Under the pieces are notes generated by a model. That model saw only the letters and a list, made by a program, of their open reading frames with translations, did not search any database and was not told the DNA's origin. This document shows, in pieces, positions 35,076-44,996 of a stretch of DNA of 64,000 bases. The stretch covers positions 620,001 through 684,000 of the forward strand of contig NZ_CANMQT010000002.1 in the NCBI RefSeq assembly GCF_947500065.1, given 5' to 3'. Both the position numbers and the translations under genes were made by a program. The DNA comes from an uncultured Aquimarina sp. (GTDB taxonomy: Bacteria > Bacteroidota > Bacteroidia > Flavobacteriales > Flavobacteriaceae). How positions within the stretch are numbered: the stretch's first letter is position 1; each line of letters begins with the position of its first letter.

Positions 35076-37838
35076 TTACAAGTTGTTTATAGATAAACCT
35101 ATATAGTATTGAGAACCTATAAAACCAGTTCCAAAAGCAGTAAAATACTCATCTCCTCCTATATTGGTAGCTCCAGCTTTTATGATAGTTTTCAATGCTG
35201 GTATTCTATAATTTATTTGCGCATCAACTACAGAGAATGAAGGAACAGTTCCATCACCAAATGTTGCTTCCCAGAAGTATTCATCACTCCATCTGTAACT
35301 AACATTAAAACCAAAGTTTTTAACTAGATTGGTGTGACCCAAACTTGCTTTTATCTTATGTTTCGGTGTATTAAAACTAGTTCGGAAATCAGAATCTTGA
35401 TTTCTGTCAAAATCTTGTTCTGAATAGGTATAGTTGGCTCCTAGATCAAAACCATGAATTTTTTTAGTAATTCCGACTGTTGCTCCGAAAGAATTTATAT
35501 CTACGGCAGAATTAGTGTACGTCTGGTACACCTTAGTATCGCCATTTTGTAAAGCTAATAAAGATAGTGTACCATCACCAACTTCTCCATATAATGGAAC
35601 TAACACATTCTCATTAGAAATAAAATCTTCATAAGAATTGTAATATGCACTCATATCTATTATAAATCCTTTTATCTTCCCTCTATATCCTAACTCAAAT
35701 GCAGTAACTTTTTCTGGTTGTACTATTCCGGCATCAGCTTCAGTAGGAGTTCCATTAAGTACAGAGTTTAAAGAAAATGAATTTTCATATGCTGCTCTAC
35801 CAGTAACCGATGCTGTTGCTGATCCGGTAATATTTTGACCATTTCCACTTAAGGTAAAACTTCTAACATCTCGATCCAAATTCTCTGGAGCAGATCCTAC
35901 TAGAATTGCTCGACCTACATCCAATCCAATAAATAAATCCTGAGTAGTCGGATTTCTAAAACCTGTTTGCGCAGACAAACGAATATTATGATTTCTTTCT
36001 TGACCTGCTGTATATCCAAAAGATAACCTTGGCGAAAAATTACCATCAAACAATTCAGACTTATCATAACGTACAGAACCCGTTATCTTTAAGCGATCAT
36101 CCATCAATTTCTTTTGAATCTGTGTATATACACCATATTCAGAATAACGAATTGGACCATCAAAATCTGTAAAAATAGTTCCCGAAGAATTTAACTTATA
36201 CTCTCTAAATGATCCTCCAACTTGTATATCGGCAATGTCACTAGTTATATGACTAAAATTATAGTTTACATCTGCATGTCTTAACTGGGTAGCATCCTGA
36301 AATTTAGATCCTGTAGCCAAATCCGGATCCGAGATCACTTGTCTAAAAGCACTTTCGAATCCTGGAGTACCTGGAATCAAACGACCAGTATCGGCTGTTT
36401 GCCTACCTATCAAATGCGCTTGTTCTGGTAGCACACCAGCTAATGAAGCTTGTACAAAAGCACCAGCATATTCTCCAAACCACGTTTGATCATCTTTCCA
36501 GGATCTATTAATATTAATTCCTGTAAATCTTGTATCATAAGAATCTCCAGCACTTTCGTCCGTTATATATCCTCTTACAAAAAAGTTATTGTTCTTAAAC
36601 TCTAATTTATGTTGTTGTAAGAAAAAATTACGAATAGAATACCTATTAGCACCTTGATAAATAGTTGTTCCTCTACCTATTTTTGCTTGGTAAATAACCT
36701 CAAAATCATTAGCAAAAGGCCTGTAATGCAAAGCAGCATCAAATTTTATACTTTCCGCTTTGTAATCATTAAGATCGCTTTCTAGATACCCCGTTCTACT
36801 AACATTTTCGTTTGGCAACAGGTTTTCTGCTCCAGCAGGCAATACACCTAAATTAACCAGCGCTACTCCAACCCCTCTAATATTAGTACTTACTTCATCT
36901 CCATACACATTTAATCCATCATAATCTGGATCTAACCTAGTACCTGTAACAGGATTTGCAGAAACATCTACTTCGCTCTGTGCAAACCAATCTGTACCTC
37001 TTAGGTAAGAAAAATTAACTTTACCTGCAAACTTATCAGAAAATGCATGTGCAACTCGTATACCATAATCATAAAACTCATTATCTCCTGCAGCATCCTG
37101 AGAAGTAATTCCTCCTTTACCATAAGCACTTATACCTTGATGATCAAATGGATTTTTACTGGTCATAAATAAAATACCATTAAAAGCGTTTGCTCCATAA
37201 AGAGCAGAAGAAGCTCCAGGCAGCAATTCCACACTATTCACATCTAATTCTGTCATCCCCAGAAGATTTCCCAACACAAAATTCAATGCCGGTGAAGCAT
37301 TGTCCATTCCATCTACTAATTGTACAAATCGAGTATTAGCAAACGAAGCAAAACCTCTAGTGTTTACAGATTTAAATGTTAAACTATTCGTATTAATATC
37401 TACCCCTTTTAAGTTCTCTAACCCATCATAGAAATCAACCGCTGGAGTATTTTTGATTTCCTTAATTCCAAAACGTTCCACACTTACTGGTGATTCAAAA
37501 ACTCTTTCTGGTGTTCTAGAAGCCGAAATAATAACCTCATCTAACTCTGTTCCTTCTTTTAAAGTAATTGTTAAGTTACTTACACTAGCGGTAATATTTA
37601 CCGAATTAGCCTCAAAACCAACGCTACTTACTATAATAGTAAATGGTGGTGCTTGGTCTAATGTCAATGTAAATAATCCATCAAAATCTGTAACTGTCCC
37701 TACAGCCGCTCCCTGTAATGAGATATTAGCCCCTGGAATTGGTTGATTATTATTATCAACAACAGTCCCACTAATAGTTGTTTGTGCAGTAGAAATAATG
37801 CCCATAAAAAGCATCATTACCAACGTAATTGTCCTCAT
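35076..37838 (-). CDS. TonB-dependent outer-membrane receptor, copy A
   Basis: 920 residues. The signal peptide ends near 19 (STAQ). A CarboxypepD_reg-like domain occupies about 20-100 (TISGTVVDNNNQPIPGANIS). A plug runs from about 115 to 235 (GLENLKGVDI, RGFASFANTRFVQLVDGMD). The rest is a beta barrel ending in YYIGLSINNL. No SusD-like gene is adjacent; the GDSL lipoprotein 33 bases downstream takes the partner position. It is closely similar along its length to copy B (38502-41177), so the two arose by duplication. The nutrient is unknown. Confidence 0.92.
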   Translation of the reverse strand: MRTITLVMMLFMGIISTAQTTISGTVVDNNNQPIPGANISLQGAAVGTVTDFDGLFTLTLDQAPPFTIIVSSVGFEANSVNITASVSNLTITLKEGTELDEVIISASRTPERVFESPVSVERFGIKEIKNTPAVDFYDGLENLKGVDINTNSLTFKSVNTRGFASFANTRFVQLVDGMDNASPALNFVLGNLLGMTELDVNSVELLPGASSALYGANAFNGILFMTSKNPFDHQGISAYGKGGITSQDAAGDNEFYDYGIRVAHAFSDKFAGKVNFSYLRGTDWFAQSEVDVSANPVTGTRLDPDYDGLNVYGDEVSTNIRGVGVALVNLGVLPAGAENLLPNENVSRTGYLESDLNDYKAESIKFDAALHYRPFANDFEVIYQAKIGRGTTIYQGANRYSIRNFFLQQHKLEFKNNNFFVRGYITDESAGDSYDTRFTGININRSWKDDQTWFGEYAGAFVQASLAGVLPEQAHLIGRQTADTGRLIPGTPGFESAFRQVISDPDLATGSKFQDATQLRHADVNYNFSHITSDIADIQVGGSFREYKLNSSGTIFTDFDGPIRYSEYGVYTQIQKKLMDDRLKITGSVRYDKSELFDGNFSPRLSFGYTAGQERNHNIRLSAQTGFRNPTTQDLFIGLDVGRAILVGSAPENLDRDVRSFTLSGNGQNITGSATASVTGRAAYENSFSLNSVLNGTPTEADAGIVQPEKVTAFELGYRGKIKGFIIDMSAYYNSYEDFISNENVLVPLYGEVGDGTLSLLALQNGDTKVYQTYTNSAVDINSFGATVGITKKIHGFDLGANYTYSEQDFDRNQDSDFRTSFNTPKHKIKASLGHTNLVKNFGFNVSYRWSDEYFWEATFGDGTVPSFSVVDAQINYRIPALKTIIKAGATNIGGDEYFTAFGTGFIGSQYYIGLSINNL

Positions 37839-38152
37839 ATCCTAAATTAGTTTTTATGTTATGACAACAATATACGCTTTTTTAGTAATTCTATAAAAAA
37901 AGTTAAAATCTTGTGTTTTCCTTAAGAATAGCATTATTCAATTATTAATTTCACCTTATTTCCGGTTAAACAGTAATTTTATTTGATACTATTCACGCAT
38001 AATAAAGTGCAGGTTTACAACATGTTTTATAGTTTTCACACCTAGAAAAAACAACACTTAAATTTCCAATAAATCGCATCAATAAAACAAAAAAACCTGT
38101 CTGAAATATTTTCTCAAACAGGTTTTTTAAAAGCTTATTTATATTGATTCTA
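37839..38152. other. Intergenic region before TonB receptor copy A
   Basis: 314 bases without a gene. It holds the terminator of the receptor remnant at 38094-38124, and presumably the promoter of copy A, although no exact TAnnTTTG box was found on the minus strand. Nothing else was recognised. Confidence 0.6.
38094..38124 (-). terminator. Terminator after the receptor remnant
   Basis: AACCTGT (38094-38100) pairs with ACAGGTT (38118-38124), and the stem continues TGA/TCA after one mismatch. Read on the minus strand, it is followed by a T-run. Confidence 0.6.
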
Positions 38153-38368
38153 CTATAAATTGTTTATAGACAACCCAATATAATACTGAGAACCAACAAA
38201 TCCTGTACCAAAAGCAGCAAAGTATTCGTCTCCTCTGATATTTGTTGCTCCCACTTTAAGAACTGATTTTAGTTTTGGTATTTTATAATTCATTTGTGCA
38301 TCAATTACAGTGAAAGAAGGAATCTCTGAAGAACCAAAAACAGCATTCATCTCAAAAATAACACGATA
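38153..38368 (-). pseudogene. 3' remnant of a third TonB-dependent receptor
   Basis: The last about 60 codons (EIPSFTVIDAQMNYKIP through YYIGLSINNL) match the C-terminal barrel strands of copies A and B, and are closer to copy A. The open frame runs a little upstream of the first ATG (38350), and YR at 38368-38363 may match YRW in copy A with a deletion between. No signal peptide, plug or barrel start is present, so it cannot be a functional receptor. It lies between the terminator of copy B and its own terminator. I read it as the leftover of a third tandem copy, or of unequal recombination between copies. Confidence 0.8.
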
Positions 38369-38416
38369 AACACGTAATATCCCTACATTTTCATCAACTA
38401 TCCTAGATGTTGAGAA

Positions 38417-38448
38417 TAAAAAATCCCTGTTTAGAAGACTAAACAGGG
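38417..38448 (-). terminator. Terminator of TonB receptor copy B
   Basis: A 10-bp perfect stem (38425-38434 with 38439-38448), AAGA loop, and an A-run at 38417-38423 that reads as a T-run on the minus strand. Confidence 0.75.
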
Positions 38449-38501
38449 ACTATATTAAAGATAATAAATGTATTACCTAAAATACCATCTATTTTCAGGT
38501 A

Positions 38502-41177
38502 TTAGAAATTATTAATTGTCAATCCAAAATAATACTGAGAACCTATTGAAGCGGTTCCAACTGCCGTGAAGTACTCACTACCACCAATATTAGTTCCACC
38601 AAGTTTAAGTGTGGTTTTTAAAGTTGGTATTCTATAATTAACCTGAGCGTCAAAAACTGTAAATGAAGGAACATCTCCCACAGCAAAAGTGGATTCCCAA
38701 ACATACTCATCACTCCATTTAACAGCGGTATTGAAACCAAAGTTTCTAAATAGGTTATCATGTCCAAAACTTGCCTTAGCCTTATGCTCTGGAGTATTGA
38801 AGTTCGTTCTAAAACCTGGATCTTCATTCTGGTCAAAATCTTGCTTAGAATAAGTATAACTGGCATTAAGATCAAAATCTCCAAACACTTTAGCACTTAC
38901 TCCTAAAATTGCACCATACGAATTAATATCAACATCAGAATTGGTAACTGCCTGAAAACCTGTGAAATTTCCTATTCCAATCGCTCCTTGAGCTTCAGGA
39001 GTCCCAACGTTACCGCTCAATGGGCTTACTACATCAATTGTAGAAATAAAATCTTCATACATATTATAGTAACCACTTAGATCAAGCAATAGTTTCCCAA
39101 AATCTGCTCTATATCCAATCTCAATAGCCGTTACTCTTTCTGGTTGTACAATATCCGGATTCGCTATTTCCAGCGAAGCTGTTCCTCCTGATCTTATAAA
39201 AGCTTCTACTGATTGTGCTGTATAAGAATTTTCATAAGCTGCGCGACCAGTAATCGCGGTACCATTAATAGTTCTTGCATAACGATCTAAATTATCTGGA
39301 GCAGAACCTACAATAGCTCCTTCACCTATATCAAGACCCAAATATAAATCCTGAGTAGTAGGGTTTCTAAAACCAGTTTGGATAGAAGCACGAAGATTAC
39401 GGTTTCTATTTTCACCTAGTGTATATCCCACAGAGAATCTTGGCGAAAAATTACCGTCAAACAATTGAGATTTATCATAACGAACTGATCCCGTAAGCTT
39501 TAGTCTTTCGTCTAGTATTTTTTTCTGAATTTGTGAATAAACACCTATTTCGGAATAATTAATTGCACCATCAAAATCCGTGTAGAAAGTACCTTCGGAA
39601 TTTAAAGAATACTCTCTAAAAGATCCTCCAACCTGAATATCTGCAAAATCATTAGTAACATGACCGAAATTATAATTTGCGTCCACATGTCTTAATTCTG
39701 TTTTAGAAATAAATTTTGATCCCGTTTGAAAATCAGGAGTGCTCGTAACTTCATTAAAAGCATTTTCAAAACCAACAGAACCGGGTTCTAATCTATCTCT
39801 ATCTGCAAACGCTCTCGCTGCATTATGTCTCTCTATATCTGTACCTAAAGTAGTTGCAAATGTAGTTCCATATTCCTGAAACCATAGTTCATCACTTTTC
39901 CATCTTCTGTTAATATTGATTCCTGTAAAACGCATATCATACGTGTCACCAGCATCTTCTGCAGATATATATCCTCTTACAAAAAAGTTATTGTTTTTTA
40001 CTTCCAATTTATGTTGCTGAAAAAAGAAATCCTTCAAAGAAAATCTATTAGAATCCTGAAAGATTGTCTGACCTTTACCTAATTTACCCGCATAAATAAT
40101 TTCAAAATCATTGCTAAAAGGTCTGTAATGAATTGCTCCATCAAACTTAATACTCTCTGCATTATAATCCGTCAAGTCTGATTCATCATACCCTGTTCTA
40201 GTTACCACTCCAGCACCTGGAAGCAGTGTTCTAACCTCATCTCCATATACATTTAAACCATTGTATGCAGGATCTAATTCACGACTTTCGCCTGGGTTTT
40301 CAATATTTTCCTTACTAACAGCAAACCAATCTGTACCATTCATATAAGAGAAGTTTACTTTAGCAGCAAAATTATCTGTAAAGCCATGAGCCATTCGGAT
40401 TCCAAAATCATAGAATTCATTAGTACCAGCTGCATCTTGAGAAGTAACACCTCCTTTGGCATAAGCACTAATACCTTGCTTTTCGAATGGGCTTTTACTA
40501 TTCATAAATAATATCCCATTAAATGCATTGGCACCATATAAAGCAGAAGATGCTCCAGGAAGCAATTCTATGTTTGCTACATCAAGTTCGTTCATTCCAA
40601 TAAGATTACCCAAAGCAAAATTCAACGATGGTGAAGTATTATCCATTCCATCTATTAACTGAACAAAACGATTATTAGTAAACGAAGCAAAACCTCTAGT
40701 GTTAATAGATTTAAACGTTAAACTATTAGTATTCACATCTACGCCTTTCAAATTTTCTAAACCATCATAGAAATCTACAGAAGGTGTATTTTTAATTTCT
40801 TTAACACCAAATCTTTCAATACTTACAGGTGATTCAAATAAACGTTCTGGTGCTCTAGAAGCTGATATTACTATTAAATCGAGAACATTACCTTCTGAAA
40901 GAATAATAGTTATTTCTCCTGATTCTGAAGTTACCTCTGCGGAATTGGATTCGTATCCAATACTACTCGCAGTAATCGTAAAGGGTGGTTTTGTAGTTAC
41001 TGTCAACGAAAAAAGACCGTCAAAATCAGTAACTGTTCCTATAGCATCTCCTTTCAAAGAGATATTAGCTCCAGGAATTGGTTGATTAAAGTCATCGACT
41101 ACTCTACCACTTATTGTAGTTTGAGCATTACAAATAACGCATACCAATAGCGTTACTATAAAAGTAATTTTTTTCAT
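38502..41177 (-). CDS. TonB-dependent outer-membrane receptor, copy B
   Basis: 891 residues with the same layout as copy A: signal peptide to about 18 (CNAQ), CarboxypepD_reg-like domain at about 20-95, plug from about 110 (SIERFGVKEIKNTPSVDF, RGFASFTNNRFVQLIDGMD) and a barrel ending in YYFGLTINNF. The N-terminal 300 residues are very similar to copy A; the largest differences lie in the barrel loops near 300-330 and 610-720, which fits divergence in ligand binding. It is transcribed alone, ending in its own terminator, with no lipoprotein partner next to it. A possible -7 variant TAGTTTCG on the minus strand lies near 41260. Confidence 0.92.
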   Translation of the reverse strand: MKKITFIVTLLVCVICNAQTTISGRVVDDFNQPIPGANISLKGDAIGTVTDFDGLFSLTVTTKPPFTITASSIGYESNSAEVTSESGEITIILSEGNVLDLIVISASRAPERLFESPVSIERFGVKEIKNTPSVDFYDGLENLKGVDVNTNSLTFKSINTRGFASFTNNRFVQLIDGMDNTSPSLNFALGNLIGMNELDVANIELLPGASSALYGANAFNGILFMNSKSPFEKQGISAYAKGGVTSQDAAGTNEFYDFGIRMAHGFTDNFAAKVNFSYMNGTDWFAVSKENIENPGESRELDPAYNGLNVYGDEVRTLLPGAGVVTRTGYDESDLTDYNAESIKFDGAIHYRPFSNDFEIIYAGKLGKGQTIFQDSNRFSLKDFFFQQHKLEVKNNNFFVRGYISAEDAGDTYDMRFTGININRRWKSDELWFQEYGTTFATTLGTDIERHNAARAFADRDRLEPGSVGFENAFNEVTSTPDFQTGSKFISKTELRHVDANYNFGHVTNDFADIQVGGSFREYSLNSEGTFYTDFDGAINYSEIGVYSQIQKKILDERLKLTGSVRYDKSQLFDGNFSPRFSVGYTLGENRNRNLRASIQTGFRNPTTQDLYLGLDIGEGAIVGSAPDNLDRYARTINGTAITGRAAYENSYTAQSVEAFIRSGGTASLEIANPDIVQPERVTAIEIGYRADFGKLLLDLSGYYNMYEDFISTIDVVSPLSGNVGTPEAQGAIGIGNFTGFQAVTNSDVDINSYGAILGVSAKVFGDFDLNASYTYSKQDFDQNEDPGFRTNFNTPEHKAKASFGHDNLFRNFGFNTAVKWSDEYVWESTFAVGDVPSFTVFDAQVNYRIPTLKTTLKLGGTNIGGSEYFTAVGTASIGSQYYFGLTINNF

Positions 41178-41309
41178 AAATAGGTTATTTTAAAGTTTAA
41201 GTTTGTTTGGGGAACTTAAATTTGTTAAAACGGCGTTTATCCGTTTTCGGCCGCGAAACTACTAAAAAAATAGTAGTAAAAAAGAATTTTTGTTGATTTT
41301 TTATCGATT

Positions 41310-41349
41310 AAACACAAAAAAGGACGATGTATCGTCCTTTTTTGTGTTT
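41310..41349 (-). terminator. Terminator of the glmS operon
   Basis: Arms 41310-41328 and 41331-41349 are perfect inverted copies (19 bp), including an A/T-rich base that gives the T-run on either strand. Confidence 0.85.
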
Positions 41350-41377
41350 AAATAAGTAATTTTATGTATTTTAATTG

Positions 41378-43225
41378 CTATTCCACCGTTACTGATTTTG
41401 CCAAATTTCTTGGTTGATCCACATTTTTATCCAACATAACAGCAATATGGTAAGATAACAATTGAAGTGGTATTGTTGTTAAAAGTGGCGTAAGGAATTC
41501 TATAGTTTCTGGTATCTCGATAACATGGTCAGCAAGTGCTTTTACTGTTTCATCTCCTTCAGTAACGATCCCAATAATCTTTCCTTTTCTGGATTTAATT
41601 TCTTGGATATTACTAACTACTTTTTCATAATGTCCTTTTTTGGTGGCAATTACCACAACAGGCATATGCTCATCTATCAAAGCGATAGGACCATGTTTCA
41701 TCTCCGCTGCAGGATATCCCTCAGCGTGGATATATGAAATTTCTTTTAACTTCAAGGCACCTTCTAAGGCTACAGGAAAGTTATACCCTCTTCCTAAATA
41801 CAAGAAATTCTTTGCGTCCTTATATGTGTCAGCAATTTGTTTTATATGCTCATTAGATTCTAAAGCAAGTTTTACTTTTTCTGGAATACGTTCTAATTCC
41901 TGAAGATAGTAATGGAAATCACTATTAGAAATTGTACCTTTTCTTTCTGCTAGCTTTAAAGCAATTAATGAAAGTACTGTAATCTGTGTTGTAAAAGCTT
42001 TCGTAGAAGCTACACCAATCTCTGGTCCTGCATGTGTATAAGCTCCTGCATGTGTTTCTCTAGAAATAGAGGATCCAACAACATTACATACCCCAAAAAC
42101 AAATGCTCCTCTTTCTTTTGCTAATTTAATAGCTGCCATTGTATCGGCTGTTTCTCCACTTTGTGATATAGCTATCACCACATCATCCTGATGAATTACC
42201 GGATTTCTATATCTAAACTCTGAAGCGTACTCTACCTCAACAGGAATTCGTACCAACTCTTCAAAAATATATTCAGCTACAAGACCGGCATGCCAAGAGG
42301 TTCCACAAGCAATAATTAGAATACGTTTAGCATTCAGTAATTTTGCCAAGTTATCATCAATACCTGCCATTTTTATGATCCCTTCGGCTACTCTCATTCT
42401 ACCTCTATAAGTATCACTAATAGCGCTTGGTTGCTCATAAATTTCCTTAAGCATAAAGTGGTCATATCCACCTTTTTCAATCTGCTCTAAATTAATTTGT
42501 AATTCCTGAACATAAGGATCTACAAGACTATCGTCTTTTATATTTCTTACTTTTATACCTTTTTTACGGCGAACAATAGCCATTTCGCCATCTTCAAGAT
42601 ATATTGCATTATTAGTATACTCTATAAATGGAGAAGCATCAGAAGCGATGAAAAATTCATTTTCTCCTACTCCTATAGCCAGAGGGCTTCCTAATCTAGC
42701 CACAACAATTTCATCAGGTTTTTGCCTATCAAAAACTGCAATAGCGTATGCTCCGATCGTTTGATTTAAGGCTATCTGTACAGCCTTTCCTAATTTTACA
42801 TTCTCTTTAGTCTTTACATCTTCAATCAGATTAACCAGTACTTCGGTATCTGTTTCAGACGTAAAAGTATATCCTCTATTAATTAGTTCTTTTCTAAGTG
42901 ATTCATAATTTTCTATGATCCCATTATGAATAATCACTAGGTCACCAGAATTAGAATAATGAGGATGGGAGTTTACATCATTCGGCACTCCATGAGTGGC
43001 CCATCTTGTGTGTCCAATCCCAACGCTACCATCTGTAGAAATTTCTTTTACTAATCTTTCTTCTAAATCTGCTACTTTACCCTTAGTTTTCGATAACTTA
43101 ATATCCTGACCGTCATAAAGAGCTATACCAGCAGAATCATATCCTCTGTATTCTAATCTTTTCAATCCCTTTAATACGATTGGATAGGCCTCCCTATGAC
43201 CTATATATCCTACTATTCCACACAT
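41378..43225 (-). CDS. glmS: Glutamine-fructose-6-phosphate aminotransferase GlmS
   Basis: Makes glucosamine-6-phosphate, the first step to UDP-GlcNAc for peptidoglycan and LPS. 615 residues. Catalytic Cys2 follows the initiator Met (MCGIVGYIG), the glutaminase domain runs to about 240 (GHTRWATHG), and two SIS isomerase domains follow (CGTSWHAG, SQSGETADT, LGRGYNFPVALEGALKLKE). It ends with the conserved LAKSVTVE. Last gene of an operon, 20 bases after the DUF4270 lipoprotein gene. No glmS ribozyme is visible in front. Confidence 0.97.
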   Translation of the reverse strand: MCGIVGYIGHREAYPIVLKGLKRLEYRGYDSAGIALYDGQDIKLSKTKGKVADLEERLVKEISTDGSVGIGHTRWATHGVPNDVNSHPHYSNSGDLVIIHNGIIENYESLRKELINRGYTFTSETDTEVLVNLIEDVKTKENVKLGKAVQIALNQTIGAYAIAVFDRQKPDEIVVARLGSPLAIGVGENEFFIASDASPFIEYTNNAIYLEDGEMAIVRRKKGIKVRNIKDDSLVDPYVQELQINLEQIEKGGYDHFMLKEIYEQPSAISDTYRGRMRVAEGIIKMAGIDDNLAKLLNAKRILIIACGTSWHAGLVAEYIFEELVRIPVEVEYASEFRYRNPVIHQDDVVIAISQSGETADTMAAIKLAKERGAFVFGVCNVVGSSISRETHAGAYTHAGPEIGVASTKAFTTQITVLSLIALKLAERKGTISNSDFHYYLQELERIPEKVKLALESNEHIKQIADTYKDAKNFLYLGRGYNFPVALEGALKLKEISYIHAEGYPAAEMKHGPIALIDEHMPVVVIATKKGHYEKVVSNIQEIKSRKGKIIGIVTEGDETVKALADHVIEIPETIEFLTPLLTTIPLQLLSYHIAVMLDKNVDQPRNLAKSVTVE

Positions 43226-43245
43226 GGCTTTATTTTGTTTGTCGG

Positions 43246-44982
43246 TTAATTACTTTTTGATTCTGTATAAAAAATATCAAGCTTTAAGCGTTTTTCTTCT
43301 GGAACATTGGTTCCATTTCCATAAAGAATTGTTCCTTCATGAGATATTATAGATGAAAAGGGGATGATTTCTTCATCTGTATTAGCGGGGATAAATCCTT
43401 CAGCATTTGCTGAAATATTAACATTTTGGGATACTGATAATCCTAGTTTTACATTGTCTGTATCATCATTTAAAATATTGATGATATGCTGCGTCAATCT
43501 AATTTTATAAAACTCTCCTTTTTCATCACTATCTCTACTAATCCTTCCTAAGTGATTAGTAACAGATTGCACTGGGTTTGTGGTATTAGAGCTTGAGTCA
43601 ACCAAATAATCAATAAGAACCACTCCAGTTTCAAGATTAAAAACATACACTCTTTCTGGTTCTGCATCTCCAGAAACCACTTCATCCTGATTTATATAAA
43701 TTTTCATGCTGGCCTCATTAATCAACCAATCTTGTCTTTTTAGAAAGTCTAATTCATTTTCCGATTCGCCATTTTCGTTAGTAACATTACCATTAAAAAA
43801 ATCTAATACAGCATAAGATCCTTCTCCTCCTTTGAGATAAAGGTTTTCTTCTCCATTGACCATATCTTGATCATCTAATTCACCAGAGATAGTAGTACTA
43901 AAATCAAAATCAATCCCGTTTACAATATTATTTAAAAAAGTAAGTGGCAAATTTCCTTCATCCCTAACAGTAATTAACTCTGTTGTATCCCCATCATCAT
44001 CTATATCATCTGTATCCGCTACTTCTGTATCAAAGGAATAATGCAATGTAATATTTGCACTGGTTATATCAAAAAAGATAAGACTTCCGTCTTGGGTTAT
44101 AGCTTCGGTTTTAAAATAAATACCTCTAAAGTAATTATTAAAGTTATTCGCATTACTTAATTCTATACTTCCTTCTTTATCTAAGAATAATCCTGTAAAA
44201 TAATCTATAAGTTCCTGATTACCTGTTCTTGTATTATCGGTACTAGGGTCATTATCTGGATCTGGATTCAATGCTGTTGCTTCAGCTGCAGCATCATCAG
44301 AGATTAAAGCTAATCTCAAACCAGGAGCTAATCTTGTAACTTGGGGATCATCATTACCGTCTGAATCATCATCCTCACTAACTAATCGTAGTTCATTCGC
44401 TGAAGGTGCATAATTATCGACTGAGAATAATAACTTATTTTCTATAATAGGTCCAAAACTTTCGATATCATTAGAATAATATATTTGCCTTTCTTCTGCT
44501 TCATCACCCACACCAAAATTCCTCAAGAAATAATCTGACTGATAAACAGACAATCGTATGTTCTGTGATCCATACACAGAGTCTAATTCATAAGTATTTG
44601 TAACTTCTCCTTCATCATCTGTATTCGTTTCCGTAAGTTCACTAAAATACGGCAAACTTAGTACGACACTATCCAAAACTGGATTATCACCAAAAACGGG
44701 ATCCAATCTACTAGGCAATACCTGAGATAAAACATTATACGTTGATTGACCATAAACTGGGTCATTGTAAACTCCGATTAAATAATTTGGCAAATTACTG
44801 GTTTGTACTTTTTCAAATCTTTTACTATACCCTAAAGGAATAGCAGCATATTGATTATCCTCAAAATTTACATCTCCGATTACCTCGCTTCCAACTGAAT
44901 TAAAATCATCATCACACGATACAACAGTAAAAACAACAGCTACTATAGCTGTTATTTTGATCAAAACATTTTTCAAATTCAT
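43246..44982 (-). CDS. DUF4270 outer-membrane lipoprotein
   Basis: 578 residues. Signal peptide with lipobox VVSC (C23), then DDDFNSVGSEV, an acidic export-type start. The N-terminal pattern (GVYNDPVYGQSTYNVLSQVLP, then DSVVLSLPY) is that of the DUF4270 family of Bacteroidota, which has no known activity. The mature chain is acidic and beta-rich. It sits 14 bases after a GT5-like gene and 20 bases before glmS, an arrangement I recall as conserved in Flavobacteriia. The operon suggests a link to envelope sugar metabolism, which is inference. Confidence 0.87.
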   Translation of the reverse strand: MNLKNVLIKITAIVAVVFTVVSCDDDFNSVGSEVIGDVNFEDNQYAAIPLGYSKRFEKVQTSNLPNYLIGVYNDPVYGQSTYNVLSQVLPSRLDPVFGDNPVLDSVVLSLPYFSELTETNTDDEGEVTNTYELDSVYGSQNIRLSVYQSDYFLRNFGVGDEAEERQIYYSNDIESFGPIIENKLLFSVDNYAPSANELRLVSEDDDSDGNDDPQVTRLAPGLRLALISDDAAAEATALNPDPDNDPSTDNTRTGNQELIDYFTGLFLDKEGSIELSNANNFNNYFRGIYFKTEAITQDGSLIFFDITSANITLHYSFDTEVADTDDIDDDGDTTELITVRDEGNLPLTFLNNIVNGIDFDFSTTISGELDDQDMVNGEENLYLKGGEGSYAVLDFFNGNVTNENGESENELDFLKRQDWLINEASMKIYINQDEVVSGDAEPERVYVFNLETGVVLIDYLVDSSSNTTNPVQSVTNHLGRISRDSDEKGEFYKIRLTQHIINILNDDTDNVKLGLSVSQNVNISANAEGFIPANTDEEIIPFSSIISHEGTILYGNGTNVPEEKRLKLDIFYTESKSN

Positions 44983-44996
44983 AATAGTTCCTTTTG

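Noticed and set aside
38618..38896. 92-codon minus-strand frame
   Set aside because: An alternative frame inside TonB receptor copy B, which is clearly coding in another frame.
43226..43245. glmS ribozyme or other riboswitch
   Set aside because: Only 20 bases separate glmS from the upstream gene, and no such element is known in this phylum.
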